Assembly: GCA_944325515.1 (NCBI GenBank)
Contig: CALVAO010000002.1
Coordinates: 62,001-126,000, forward strand
Reading direction: 5' to 3'
Source: Candidatus Gastranaerophilales bacterium
GTDB lineage: Bacteria; Cyanobacteriota; Vampirovibrionia; Gastranaerophilales; Gastranaerophilaceae
DNA: 64,000 bases
The notes below the pieces were generated by a model. The model had not been told where the DNA came from and searched no databases. It worked only from the letters and a program-made list of their open reading frames with translations. This document shows, piece after piece, positions 8,867 to 17,491 of this stretch (positions are counted from its first letter, which is position 1; each line of letters starts with the position of its first letter). The translations under genes were made by a program, and so were the position numbers.

Positions 8867-10234
8867 ATGACTAATTTAGAAAATACAATAGACAGAATAC
8901 AAGAATTAATTGATACTGAAGCAGAACAGCAGCTTCGGGATGAATTAAACAGTTATCACTCTGCAGATTTAGCTGATATATTTCAGCAGTTAAAGCCTGA
9001 AGAGCGGTTGCATTGTATTACCGAAATCGATGAGGAAAAAGCTGCCGACGTTATAGAGTATTTACCCCCTCAGCTTCAAGTAGAGATACTGGGTGATATT
9101 GATACGGAACTTGCATCCCGCCTAATTTCAAAGCTTCCGCATGACGAAGCCGCTGACGTATTAGGCGATATGGAAGAGGATGAATCACAGGCTTATCTAG
9201 ACCAGCTGCCCCAAAAGTTTTCATCCGAAGTTAGAGAACTTTTAACATACAATGAAGATACTGCAGGCGGTATTATGACTCCGCTCGTTCTTACAGTATA
9301 TGATAATATGACTGTTAAAGAAGCCCTTGAAACCATTAGAATTAAAGCCGAAAAAGAAAATATGGAGCTTTACTATGTCTATGTTGTAGACAAACATAAT
9401 CATCTGGCAGGGGTTGTATCATTACGGAATCTCATAACAGCTCCAATGGATTTAAATATATCTGATATTATGTCAAAAGATATTGTTAAAGTTCATGTAG
9501 ATGATTATCAAGGACACATAGCAGATATTTTCATGAAATATCAATTTAATGCTCTCCCTGTAGTAGATTTGTATAATCATCTTAAGGGAATTGTAACCTG
9601 GGATGATGTTCAAGATATTGTTGAAGAAGAAACAACTGATGAAATCTTAACTTCTTCCGGTATCGTAACAGATCTGGGTGACGAGGATGATGATATTTTA
9701 ACAGGCAGCCTTGCACATGCTATAAAAGCAAGAATTCCATGGCTATTTATTACACTCATTGGAGAATTTATAGCTGTTACAATTACAAACAAATATGACA
9801 AAACATTTACAGCGCTTCCCGTTATAGCAGCCTTTATGCCGCTTCTTGCAGGGTTAGGCGGTAATATCGGCACCCAGAGTATTACACTTATGGTTCGCGG
9901 TATGTCGACAGGACAAATCACTCTGAGTTCAGGCTGGCACCAGATAATGAGAGAAACCATTACCGGCTTAAGCATCGGTTTCTTTTTCGGTATGCTGGTA
10001 ACACTTGTCACCTGGGGCTGGCAGCACAATCTTGAATTAGGTTTAATCGTTGGAGTTGCCATGTCATTGAATATGACAATTGCAACAGTTATCGGAACTG
10101 GCACACCGCTTGTTTTAAAGAAAATGAACATAGATCCTGCTGTAGCTTCCGGACCTGTAATTGCTACAACAATTGATGTTATTGGTCTTGCAGTATATTT
10201 AACATTGGTTACATGGTATCTGATTAACACATAA
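8867..10234 (+). CDS. mgtE: MgtE-type magnesium transporter
   Basis: This is a 455-aa protein, the usual MgtE length. Residues 1-130 form the superhelical MgtE N domain (repeated HxADxA-like and LP-containing helices). Two CBS domains follow (about 135-255, with IMTP and DIMSKDI). About five membrane helices occupy 290-455, with the pore motif GGNIGTQS. The cytosolic domains sense Mg2+ and gate the inner-membrane channel. No clear Shine-Dalgarno precedes the ATG, and the inverted octamer array lies immediately upstream. The stop codon overlaps the next start as TAATG, so translation is probably coupled to the radical SAM gene. Confidence 0.96.
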   Translation: MTNLENTIDRIQELIDTEAEQQLRDELNSYHSADLADIFQQLKPEERLHCITEIDEEKAADVIEYLPPQLQVEILGDIDTELASRLISKLPHDEAADVLGDMEEDESQAYLDQLPQKFSSEVRELLTYNEDTAGGIMTPLVLTVYDNMTVKEALETIRIKAEKENMELYYVYVVDKHNHLAGVVSLRNLITAPMDLNISDIMSKDIVKVHVDDYQGHIADIFMKYQFNALPVVDLYNHLKGIVTWDDVQDIVEEETTDEILTSSGIVTDLGDEDDDILTGSLAHAIKARIPWLFITLIGEFIAVTITNKYDKTFTALPVIAAFMPLLAGLGGNIGTQSITLMVRGMSTGQITLSSGWHQIMRETITGLSIGFFFGMLVTLVTWGWQHNLELGLIVGVAMSLNMTIATVIGTGTPLVLKKMNIDPAVASGPVIATTIDVIGLAVYLTLVTWYLINT

Positions 10235-11154
10235 TGGAAGAAAAAAGATATAATCAATTCAGCAAATACTTAAAAGATAAATTTGGAGCAAAAGTGTATA
10301 AAATCACAATCGATGCAGGTTTTTCCTGCCCGAACCGTGATGGTACAATTTCAAAATCCGGCTGTATATTCTGCGATGACGGCGGAAGTTTTTCGCAGGC
10401 TCATTCTAATAGACTGAGCATAGAAGAACAGGTTAGAATTGGTGCGGAGACTCTAAAACAAAGATTTAAAGCGAAAAAGTTTATGTCATATTTCCAGGCT
10501 TTTTCAAATACTTATAAACCTGTTGAAGAGCTTGAAAAAATTTACAAAGCATCACTTACACATCCGGATATTGTAGGACTCTCAATAGGAACAAGACCGG
10601 ACTGTATTGATGAGGATAAATTAAAACTAATCTCTTCATTTTCGCAGGATTATTATACATGGATAGAGTATGGTCTGCAATCGGTGCATGATAAAACTTT
10701 AGCAAAAATTAACAGAGGACACGATTATAAGTGTTTTTTAGAAGCTTATGAAAAAACAAAAAACAGGGGAATAAATATTTGTCTGCACGTCATATTGAAT
10801 CTATTTGAAACATACAGTGAAATGATGGAAACTGCAAAAACAATTGCAAAGCTTGAGCCGGAAGGAGTAAAAATTCATATGCTCTGTGCGCTTGAAGGGA
10901 CAAAACTCACAGAGATGTACAGAGCAGGCGAAATTGAATTTATGACAGAAGATGAGTATGTTAATACGGTTTGTGATTTCCTTGAGTATTTACCACCTGA
11001 AACCACAATCCACCGTCTTGCGGGGAATGGTTTAAGAACAGAACTTGTTGCACCGAGGTGGATAGGGAAGAAATTAGATTGCTTGAATAAAATTGACAGG
11101 GAGTTAGAAAGGCGAAATTCTAAACAAGGAGCCAAATTAATAGAAGTTTTATAG
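10234..11154 (+). CDS. TIGR01212-family radical SAM protein (YhcC-like)
   Basis: This is a 306-aa protein. Near the N-terminus CPNRDGTISKSGCIFC provides the three cysteines in the C-x11-C-x2-C spacing typical of the YhcC/TIGR01212 radical SAM family, which place a [4Fe-4S] cluster that reduces S-adenosylmethionine. The family motifs GLSIGTRPDC and WIEYGLQSVHD are also present. The substrate of this family is not established. The start overlaps the mgtE stop (TAATG), making a two-gene unit, although no functional link to magnesium is known. Confidence 0.93.
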   Translation: MEEKRYNQFSKYLKDKFGAKVYKITIDAGFSCPNRDGTISKSGCIFCDDGGSFSQAHSNRLSIEEQVRIGAETLKQRFKAKKFMSYFQAFSNTYKPVEELEKIYKASLTHPDIVGLSIGTRPDCIDEDKLKLISSFSQDYYTWIEYGLQSVHDKTLAKINRGHDYKCFLEAYEKTKNRGINICLHVILNLFETYSEMMETAKTIAKLEPEGVKIHMLCALEGTKLTEMYRAGEIEFMTEDEYVNTVCDFLEYLPPETTIHRLAGNGLRTELVAPRWIGKKLDCLNKIDRELERRNSKQGAKLIEVL

Positions 11155-11216
11155 TATCTTAATGTTTATTTACAGCAAGTATTGTTACAATAATAAGACA
11201 ATGATGGAATATCGTT

Positions 11217-11245
11217 TTGACGCGCTCAAGCATCTCTGGTATAAT
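11217..11245 (+). promoter_or_regulatory. Strong sigma70-type promoter
   Basis: TTGACG at 11217-11222 and TATAAT at 11240-11245 are separated by 17 bases. The predicted start of transcription near 11252 leaves a leader of about 20 bases with GGGGAG as ribosome-binding site before ATG 11273. Confidence 0.75.
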
Positions 11246-11272
11246 AAATCTAAGTTAGGGGAGTAGGATGAC

Positions 11273-12319
11273 ATGGCTGTCTGTAAAATTAAAACTCTGA
11301 AAAATAATATAAGAATGTCAACTCAAGAACTTCTTCAAACTATTAACCAAAAATTGAAAGAAGGTGTTACTGATTTTGAAATAGAAGCCTGCGGACAGCA
11401 CGACATCGGGGGCTCCTGCTGGTCAAAAGACGGAAAAGCTTTGAGATTTAAAGTTACCAACCCCGGTCAAAGAGTCGGAGCAATGGCAATGGATGGGACT
11501 AAAATTGTCGTAGAAGGTTCTGCCCCTGCTGATGTCGGCTGGCTTAACTCCGGCGCTGAAATCGTTGTTAAAGGCGATGGAGGGGATACCTCCGCCCACT
11601 GTGCAGCAGGAGGTAAAATCTATATCGGCGGAAGAGTCGGTACACGCTCCGGAGCATTGATGAAACACGATCCCAGATTTGAACCGCCGGAATTCTGGGT
11701 TCTTAAAAATACAGGCTCTTTTAGTTTTGAGTTTATGAGCGGCGGTATAGCGGTTATCTGCGGGTATAATTGTGATGAAATGTCTTCTGTTCTCGGCAAC
11801 CGTTCCTGTGTAGGAATGGTTGGAGGAGTTGTTTATGTTAGAGGCAATGTAGATGGACTTGCCAATTGTGTTAAACAGATAAGCTTGGACAAGTATGACA
11901 AAGATTTTTTGAAATCCGGAATGGAGAATTTTTTAAATGAAATAGAAAGAACGGAACTCTCTGAAGAATTACTTGATTTTTCTAAATGGACAAAAATTAT
12001 TCCGCTTCCGAATGAACAAAAACAAAAAAGAATGCCGGTAGCAGAATTTAAGAAAACAGAATGGTTTAGCGACGGACTTTTTGGAGATTTAGTAGAAGAT
12101 AATGGCGAAATTTTTTCTCTGGCAGAAACCGGCGACGGTCGTTTACGAAAACCAGTCTGGGATAAAAAGCTTTGCGTAGACTGCGGATTATGCCTGTCTA
12201 ACTGTCCTCAAAAAGCTATTATAAAAGAAGATAAAACTTATAAATCAATCGATAATAAATGTATCGGGTGCGGGATTTGTTCAGCCGTCTGTCCCGGAAA
12301 AGCCTGGAGAATGGTTTAG
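11273..12319 (+). CDS. Glutamate synthase-type GXGXG domain fused to a 2[4Fe-4S] ferredoxin
   Basis: This is a 348-aa protein. Residues about 30-235 form the right-handed beta-helix GXGXG domain found at the C-terminus of the GltB large subunit and in FwdC (repeated V..GS, I.GG.V..GSA, GGV.YVRGN turns). Residues about 300-345 carry two clusters, CVDCGLCLSNCPQKA and CIGCGICSAVCPGKA. There is no glutaminase or synthase barrel. It resembles split, ferredoxin-linked glutamate-synthase subunits, whose partner subunits are not in this window. The ATG at 11273 has GGGGAG upstream; an internal ATG at 11315 lacks one. The 3' end overlaps the convergent YkgJ gene by 39 bp. Confidence 0.85.
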   Translation: MAVCKIKTLKNNIRMSTQELLQTINQKLKEGVTDFEIEACGQHDIGGSCWSKDGKALRFKVTNPGQRVGAMAMDGTKIVVEGSAPADVGWLNSGAEIVVKGDGGDTSAHCAAGGKIYIGGRVGTRSGALMKHDPRFEPPEFWVLKNTGSFSFEFMSGGIAVICGYNCDEMSSVLGNRSCVGMVGGVVYVRGNVDGLANCVKQISLDKYDKDFLKSGMENFLNEIERTELSEELLDFSKWTKIIPLPNEQKQKRMPVAEFKKTEWFSDGLFGDLVEDNGEIFSLAETGDGRLRKPVWDKKLCVDCGLCLSNCPQKAIIKEDKTYKSIDNKCIGCGICSAVCPGKAWRMV

Positions 12320-12799
12320 CCAATCATACAAATTTCTGATTTCACCATATTTAAAATTTTTTAAAATTTCCGGAGTATCAAGATTTTCTTTTATCGGATT
12401 AATGATTATCTCTCCGTCTTGAAAAACTTTAGAAAAATTTTTATTCTCTTTTACGCAATGCGGGACTTTTACAGTATTTGTCCGGCATAAATATGCAAGA
12501 CCATGAACACGGCATATAATCGGACGATATGGATAAATTGAGCACTTTTTATCGATAAGAAATGGACAGGCGCCGCCGCTTTTCATATTTTTAACATTTT
12601 CCTGCACTATTTTTTTTATTTCATTTTCTAGCGCAATATATCCATTCATCATATATTGAAGTTCAATGTCAGATAATGGATAATCTCCTTTTTCACAGCA
12701 GGAAGAACAGCCGATTTTACAATAAATAAAATCTTTGTATTCTTCAAAATAGCTGTCCAGCCTTAAATCGAGGTTGTTTAAGAATGCTGCATAATCCAA
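12281..12799 (-). CDS. YkgJ-family cysteine-cluster protein
   Basis: This is a 172-aa protein. Cysteines occur in the YkgJ/UPF0153 arrangement: C-x2-C-C (residues about 30-35), then CPFLIDKKCSIYPYRPIICR, then further single cysteines (YLC, PHC). Eight such cysteines are thought to bind zinc or an Fe-S cluster. The family function is unknown. It follows the coiled-coil gene at 12803 with only 3 bases between, so they probably form one transcript. Its tail runs antiparallel into the GXGXG-ferredoxin gene. Confidence 0.88.
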   Translation of the reverse strand: MDYAAFLNNLDLRLDSYFEEYKDFIYCKIGCSSCCEKGDYPLSDIELQYMMNGYIALENEIKKIVQENVKNMKSGGACPFLIDKKCSIYPYRPIICRVHGLAYLCRTNTVKVPHCVKENKNFSKVFQDGEIIINPIKENLDTPEILKNFKYGEIRNLYDWLNHSPGFSGTDG

Positions 12800-12802
12800 A
12801 GA

Positions 12803-13444
12803 CTATCTTTTCCCCCAAATTTTTGCCCAAAAACTCCTTGAGGGGTGACTTTCAAGTTGTTCAATTCTTTGAGATAATTCTTTATTGTGTTCAAGAAGCT
12901 CTTTAACCTGTCTGGCAAGAATTTCATTATCTCTCTTATATCCGCCGGCTTCAATGAGCTTATTAACCATATCAGAGTTGGTAATATCATCACTTATCTT
13001 TTTAGCAACAGCTTCTGCAAGCATCTGTAAAGTCTGGCTTGAAACATCTAATGTAAAGCTTTTCCCTTGAGGGATAGGACTTTCCGCAGGTGCAGCTTCC
13101 TCTTGAACAGCAACTCCTGCAGATACGGTTTCATTCGGGTTATTATTTAATAATTCACTCACCATAATCGGCTGCACCGGCTGCGGCGGTTCTTCGTATT
13201 TCTCTACCTTAGCTTCTATGCGTCCCAATTTTGTTATAATCTGTTCATCACTGTATCCCTGCGCTTTTAAAGATATGCCTTTTTTGATTTTTTCAAGTGC
13301 CAGATCATCATAGAATTCAAGCCCGTCTTCATCTTCATAAATTGATTCAATCTTCCAATCTTCTAAAAATAAATCAAGCGAATGCTTGTCAATATAATAG
13401 TTTTCCGTATTTAAACTTTTTAAAATCATTTCTCTGTTAAACAT
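12803..13444 (-). CDS. Unknown protein, possible MerR-like head and coiled-coil tail
   Basis: This is a 213-aa protein. Residues about 5-70 (SLDLFLEDWKIE...YDDLALEKIKKGISLKAQGYSDEQI) have the helix spacing of a MerR-type winged-helix DNA-binding domain, though weakly. Residues 80-125 are a Pro/Glu/Ala-rich linker. Residues about 155-205 are a heptad-type coiled coil (LARQVKELLEHNKELSQRIEQLE), and the end is basic (SFWAKIWGKR). That layout resembles chromosome- or pole-anchoring proteins such as RacA, but this is only an architectural analogy. It lies upstream of the YkgJ gene and downstream of smpB on the same strand. Confidence 0.75.
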   Translation of the reverse strand: MFNREMILKSLNTENYYIDKHSLDLFLEDWKIESIYEDEDGLEFYDDLALEKIKKGISLKAQGYSDEQIITKLGRIEAKVEKYEEPPQPVQPIMVSELLNNNPNETVSAGVAVQEEAAPAESPIPQGKSFTLDVSSQTLQMLAEAVAKKISDDITNSDMVNKLIEAGGYKRDNEILARQVKELLEHNKELSQRIEQLESHPSRSFWAKIWGKR

Positions 13445-13485
13445 CCGCCTATCCTCTTTTTCTCCAGATTTTTTAATACTCCGAT

Positions 13486-13932
13486 TTATTTTTTTAGCAG
13501 TCTTGCAATATCCCTGTCTTGAGTTTTTTTAGCAATAGCTTCTCTTTTATCGTAAAGCTTTTTACCTTTCGCAAGACCTATCTCTATCTTAGCAAAACCA
13601 CGGGTTAAAAACAATTCTAACGGTACAATTGTTACACCGTCTTTTTTTACTTTGTCCTGTATTTTTAAAATCTCCCGTTTTTGCATAAGCAGTTTTCTCA
13701 CCCTGTCCGGTTTGTGATTAAACCTGTTTCCCAGCTCATAAGGCGAGATATGCATACCATATAAAAAGGCTTCATTATCTTCGATTTTGACAAAAGAATC
13801 CTTTAAATTTACGGTACCCTTTCTGATTGACTTAATTTCTGTCCCTGTAAGAACCATCCCTGCAATAAATTTATCAAAAATCAAAAAATCATGAAAAGCT
13901 TTTCTGTTTGTAGATATAACCTTTTTATCCAT
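13486..13932 (-). CDS. smpB: SsrA-binding protein SmpB
   Basis: This is a 148-aa protein from ATG 13932; a TTG at 13950 would add six residues. It binds tmRNA and delivers it to stalled ribosomes for trans-translation. The family signatures are clear: a central GTEIKSIRKGTVNLKDSFVKI and the C-terminal basic tail KGKKLYDKREAIAKKTQDRD that mimics a codon-anticodon helix. Length is normal. The tmRNA gene itself is not in the window. It heads a probable minus-strand group with the 213-aa coiled-coil gene and YkgJ. Confidence 0.96.
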   Translation of the reverse strand: MDKKVISTNRKAFHDFLIFDKFIAGMVLTGTEIKSIRKGTVNLKDSFVKIEDNEAFLYGMHISPYELGNRFNHKPDRVRKLLMQKREILKIQDKVKKDGVTIVPLELFLTRGFAKIEIGLAKGKKLYDKREAIAKKTQDRDIARLLKK

Positions 13933-13982
13933 AAAAGCATTATAATTCAAGAATTGTAATTTGAAAAGCTATATCATTTATT

Positions 13983-14750
13983 TTATTGATAAATATCATT
14001 AAAAATACCTTTAAGCCCCACCGGGTTTACAGAGTATATTTTCGTATCCGGATAAAAAATTTCTGCAAAATCTTTTACCTTAAGAAAGCCTTCATAAATC
14101 TTATTTGTTTTAAGAATGTTTTTGCACTTACTATTATAATAACCGCTCAAATTGTTGTCACACCCGACAATGTATATTCGTTCGGGATTTGTCCACAGTG
14201 CAAACTGGATTGCCGGAAACATAACAGAATTGGCATTAAAAAATGCTTCTGATGAAATATCATATGTCGGAATTTTTTTAGAATTAACTGAGTATAAATA
14301 AAATCTTTCGGCTCCGGCTTTTATGGCGTCAGATTCTGAAATTGTGCACTGCAGCAATTCACTATCAGAACAAATACCATAGAATTTTTTGACATTATTA
14401 CCCTTATATTCATTTAATGCCGGTAGATAATCCGGCGTAGGCATGCTGTTATCAAATATAAAATAATAGTCAAATAAAACTTTATCATATTCAAAAGCTC
14501 TATTTACGCCGATATAAACAGCATCTTTTATTGGAATAAATTGCTTTAAAGAAGGACCTGTTGCAACAATAACAACATCCATGCCGGCGCAGCAGTTTTT
14601 GTATTTTGTAAAAACTTTTGAATGTAAGTTTTGTGTATTCAACATTCTCTGGTATGTTGAATTTCTATCAAGCCATTTAATTTTTAATCCGGCTATATTT
14701 AGTATTTTCCTGCTTCCATTGCTTTTAAAACTTAATAAACTCTTTTTCAT
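13983..14750 (-). CDS. DUF115/MptE-like protein, possible glycan-related
   Basis: This is a 255-aa protein from ATG 14750; the frame opens at TTG 14774. The motif VVIVATGPSLKQF (residues about 58-70) followed by YIGVNRAFEY and YYFIFDN resembles the GxGPSL nucleotide-binding motif of DUF115/MptE-like proteins and of some sialyltransferase-like enzymes. Those act on sugars or pterins. A later IYIVGCDNN fits a Rossmann-type strand. The exact activity is not deducible. Attachment of surface sugars is possible in an organism with flagellar and LPS genes. It is divergent from the XRE regulator. Confidence 0.7.
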   Translation of the reverse strand: MKKSLLSFKSNGSRKILNIAGLKIKWLDRNSTYQRMLNTQNLHSKVFTKYKNCCAGMDVVIVATGPSLKQFIPIKDAVYIGVNRAFEYDKVLFDYYFIFDNSMPTPDYLPALNEYKGNNVKKFYGICSDSELLQCTISESDAIKAGAERFYLYSVNSKKIPTYDISSEAFFNANSVMFPAIQFALWTNPERIYIVGCDNNLSGYYNSKCKNILKTNKIYEGFLKVKDFAEIFYPDTKIYSVNPVGLKGIFNDIYQ

Positions 14751-14849
14751 AATAAAACTATTAATAAATGACAATTATATTCCATTAATGTATCAAATAA
14801 AGATACCTAAGTCAATGATTAATGTTAATAAATAGTGTGTTTTCCTATC

Positions 14850-14873
14850 CTAAAATAGATTATTCTATTCTAG
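14850..14873. promoter_or_regulatory. Imperfect 24-bp dyad, probable operator
   Basis: CTAAAATAGA and TCTATTCTAG flank a 4-base centre; 20 of the 24 positions match the reverse complement. The dyad ends just before AGAGAGG, the ribosome-binding site of the XRE regulator gene at 14884. Position and symmetry fit an autoregulatory operator. Confidence 0.5.
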
Positions 14874-14883
14874 AGAGGTATAT

Positions 14884-15213
14884 ATGGAAAGTGTAATATC
14901 AAGAAAATTAGGCAAAAGGATAAAAGAACTGCGTACTGCAAAAGGTTTTAAACAGCGTGAAATTGCAGATTTTCTTGATATGGAACGCTCAAATTATACA
15001 CGTATAGAAAGCGGTAAGCAAACGCCGTCGGATAAAAATTTAGCTAAAATTGCAGATTTTTTAGGGGTTAATATTAAGGATTTGTTTGATTATGAACATT
15101 TACAGACTCGTGAAGAGCTGACAAATTCAATAATTAGTATTCTGCCGGAGCTTTCGGATAAAGAATTGATATATTGTTATAAAATGCTATTAAGTTTGCA
15201 GCAGATGAGATAA
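14884..15213 (+). CDS. XRE-family transcriptional regulator
   Basis: This is a 109-aa protein. Residues about 10-65 are a Cro/C1-type helix-turn-helix (IKELRTAKGFKQREIADFL, then DMERSNYTRIESGKQTPS, then LAKIADFLGVNIKDLF). Residues 70-109 form a short helical tail, ending LSLQQMR, probably for dimer contacts. It is a DNA-binding regulator and likely binds the dyad directly upstream of its own start. No toxin partner is adjacent, so it looks like a stand-alone regulator. Confidence 0.92.
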   Translation: MESVISRKLGKRIKELRTAKGFKQREIADFLDMERSNYTRIESGKQTPSDKNLAKIADFLGVNIKDLFDYEHLQTREELTNSIISILPELSDKELIYCYKMLLSLQQMR

Positions 15214-15353
15214 TAACTTCAAACTTTGATTTTCAAGCTGCTTAGAATTTTATTGACTGAAAAATCATTGCACTGTAAATTTGTCACCCAATTAAGTAAT
15301 TTATATACGAAAATTAATCATTCTTTAGCAGGATAAAATAGAATAAAGACAAA

Positions 15354-15362
15354 TGGTATAAT
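15354..15362 (+). promoter_or_regulatory. Extended -10 promoter element
   Basis: TGG followed by TATAAT (15357-15362) forms a TGn extended -10 element, 20 bases before the lipoprotein ATG at 15383. No convincing -35 is visible, as is common for extended -10 promoters. Confidence 0.5.
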
Positions 15363-15382
15363 AATATTATGAGGTTTGTCTT

Positions 15383-15625
15383 ATGGGAAAAATTTGCTGT
15401 TTTGTAATTATGTCCTGTGTTTTCTCCCTTTTTCTTTCTGCCTGCACTATAAAGCAGGACAGTCCGATGATTAAGTCAGAAAGAAGGTTAGGAAAATATA
15501 TCCAGCCTCAAAACGAACAAAAAAGTGGAGTAGTAGATTTATCAGAGGGACCAAAACTTAAATATGACGCAGTTTTTGGACCTCAAACACCGAGTTTTGA
15601 TTTTAAAATAGTAAATCCTTATTAA
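15383..15625 (+). CDS. Small predicted lipoprotein
   Basis: This is an 80-aa protein. Residues 1-21 are a lipoprotein signal peptide with lipobox LSAC (cysteine at residue 21), so the mature protein is only about 60 residues and lipid-anchored. The mature part is polar and ends in FDFKIVNPY. No known family. GAGG lies about 9 bases before the ATG. The next gene starts 8 bases after the stop, so the two are co-transcribed. Confidence 0.75.
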   Translation: MGKICCFVIMSCVFSLFLSACTIKQDSPMIKSERRLGKYIQPQNEQKSGVVDLSEGPKLKYDAVFGPQTPSFDFKIVNPY

Positions 15626-15633
15626 ATAATATT

Positions 15634-15993
15634 ATGGCAGATTTAAATGATAGAAAATTTGTAGGCAGACTTATTTATGCCGTTCTTACAGAACGCAAAA
15701 CAGTTCGTGAAGCTATTTCGCTTTTTCCGGATACAAAAGATAAAAACATAGAATGTGCATACCACGCACTTGTACATTATGAAGCTGATGAGGATTTAAG
15801 ATACCACGATATAGATTATCGAGAAGAGCAGAATGATTATCTGGAATTTATTGCACAGACACTTTCTGCCGGAAAAGATTTACCGCGAAACATTATTGCG
15901 GATTATGAGCCTTATTATCACGGAGTTTCAAAGCCATGGCAGAATGGAATTAAAGGCTTTTTTAAAGAATTTTTAAGATTTATTAACATATAG
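15634..15993 (+). CDS. Unknown small helical protein
   Basis: This is a 119-aa protein, charged and helical, with residues about 25-55 (REAISLFPDTKDKNIECAYHALVHYEADEDLR) suggesting an all-alpha fold. The C-terminal half has DYEPYYHGVSKPWQNGIKGFFKEFLRF. It has no signal peptide or membrane segment. It starts 8 bases after the small lipoprotein gene, without a strong ribosome-binding site, which suggests translational coupling. Function not recognised. Confidence 0.75.
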   Translation: MADLNDRKFVGRLIYAVLTERKTVREAISLFPDTKDKNIECAYHALVHYEADEDLRYHDIDYREEQNDYLEFIAQTLSAGKDLPRNIIADYEPYYHGVSKPWQNGIKGFFKEFLRFINI

Positions 15994-16011
15994 TTGCGTA
16001 AATAAATTTTT

Positions 16012-16719
16012 ATGCAAAAATTAGATATGGAGATAAAGTGTAATTTTAACCCTAATTATTTTCGAGATTATGAAAAGCCCCCAATACCGGAGGGATTAAC
16101 CTCCCGCGGCAGTCAGTATAATACACTGCTGAAGCAGAAGGGGAAAAGTGCGGATATATTTATAAAAAGACCGGATACAGTAAAAGCTGCGTCCGGTCTT
16201 TCCGGCATAAAGAAAGAAAAGTCCGGCTGGTTAGGTACCGTTAAAAATTATGCTAAAAACTATATTAAAAATATTAAACATACATACGATCACAAGATTG
16301 TTTATGCACTTATAGAAAAAGAGCTTTTCGGTAAAATTTCCATAAACAGTATAACTCATGATTTGGATAAAATGATTATGTACTGCCTCGGATTTCCAAA
16401 ATCATTTGTAACGGATTTCCACAGAAAACACTCGACGCACCACCCGGAGAGCGGCAAAACGATGAATCTGCAAAGTATGATATGTGACAATATTGCATCT
16501 TCTCCGGAATTTAAGCCGGAAAAAAGGCTGTCATTGAGAAATCACTTTAATACTTGTAAAACTCTTCAAGAAGTTAAAGGATTTAAAGAAATACTTGAGA
16601 AATATAATTATGGAGAGAACTTGAATTTTGCTAAAATTAATGCAGAAAAGAGAGCAAAATATAAGGGTTTGCACGGTGCAGTTAATGTTATATCAAGAAC
16701 ATTGCTGTTTTTTATCTAG
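16012..16719 (+). CDS. Unknown basic protein with a His-rich motif
   Basis: This is a 235-aa protein. Around residues 120-150 the sequence HDLDKMIMYCLGFPKSF is followed by HRKHSTHHPESGK, a histidine-rich arrangement reminiscent of DUF5662-type proteins, which may bind a metal. The N-terminal 60 residues are polar, and the region 75-95 is Lys/Tyr-rich. A start at the internal ATG 16027 is equally possible. It follows the two small genes at 15383-15993 closely, so the three form a unit. It meets the convergent metallophosphoesterase gene with an 8-bp overlap. Confidence 0.7.
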   Translation: MQKLDMEIKCNFNPNYFRDYEKPPIPEGLTSRGSQYNTLLKQKGKSADIFIKRPDTVKAASGLSGIKKEKSGWLGTVKNYAKNYIKNIKHTYDHKIVYALIEKELFGKISINSITHDLDKMIMYCLGFPKSFVTDFHRKHSTHHPESGKTMNLQSMICDNIASSPEFKPEKRLSLRNHFNTCKTLQEVKGFKEILEKYNYGENLNFAKINAEKRAKYKGLHGAVNVISRTLLFFI

Positions 16720-17491
16720 CTTCTTTTAATTCTGCCCAGATAGTCGGATTTGCCGTGTCACAATCCATAATGTCAATAATTCTGTAAAAAGGTGCTCCTG
16801 CTGTTGAGATATGCACAATCCCATTAACATTTTGCTCTTTGTTCACCCCGAAATGTCCGGAAATAACTGCTTTTACATTGTTGTGCCTTGCAAGAATTTT
16901 TAAATAATTTTCCGGCTTAAAAGTATAATATGTTTCTTTCTCTGCGGGAGGTATCAACGGAAAATGCTGGAAAATAATTACATTATGTTTTTTATGCAAA
17001 CCAAGCTCAGCATCAAGCCAATTTAGCACATCTTCCTTGAAATATCCATTTGTACCGGGGATAACATCTTTTGCACCGTCTACTGCAAGGAAAATAACTC
17101 CGTCATACTCAAACTTGTAACTCGGGGTTTCCGGTTTGTATTTTCGCACATGTTTTTTTATTGTTTTTATGTATTGTATTTTACTCATTTCTTTATGCTT
17201 ATTTACGTCCTTGTCGCCAATTACTATATAGAAAGGACAATTTAGCCTTTTAGCCTCATCAAGAAATGCTGTTAAATCATCTTTTTCGGGGCGGTTTATA
17301 TTATCACCCGTAAAAACAACAAACTCGACATCTTTTTGTTTATTTATATCATCAATCATTTTTCGCAAAATATTATTTTTGCCGTCAGCGTCATATCTTA
17401 TATCACTGATTTGCACAAATCTCATATCTTTTGCAAAAACTGCGGTTGAAAATAACAAAAATGTAGCAAAAAGAGTAAAAAATTTTTTCAT
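16712..17491 (-). CDS. Exported metallophosphoesterase-like protein, degenerate metal site
   Basis: This is a 259-aa protein from ATG 17491, chosen because residues 1-20 (MKKFFTLFATFLLFSTAVFA) form a signal peptide cut before KDMRF. The calcineurin-type fold is recognisable by QISDIRY, VVFTGDN, VIGDKD, FQHFP and SGHFG. The usual DxH is DIR and the usual GNHD/E is GDKD, so two metal-binding or catalytic residues are replaced. GDN, QH and GH remain. It may be a weak enzyme or a binding protein in the periplasm. It is convergent with the gene at 16012 and divergent from the gene at 17588. Confidence 0.85.
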   Translation of the reverse strand: MKKFFTLFATFLLFSTAVFAKDMRFVQISDIRYDADGKNNILRKMIDDINKQKDVEFVVFTGDNINRPEKDDLTAFLDEAKRLNCPFYIVIGDKDVNKHKEMSKIQYIKTIKKHVRKYKPETPSYKFEYDGVIFLAVDGAKDVIPGTNGYFKEDVLNWLDAELGLHKKHNVIIFQHFPLIPPAEKETYYTFKPENYLKILARHNNVKAVISGHFGVNKEQNVNGIVHISTAGAPFYRIIDIMDCDTANPTIWAELKEAR

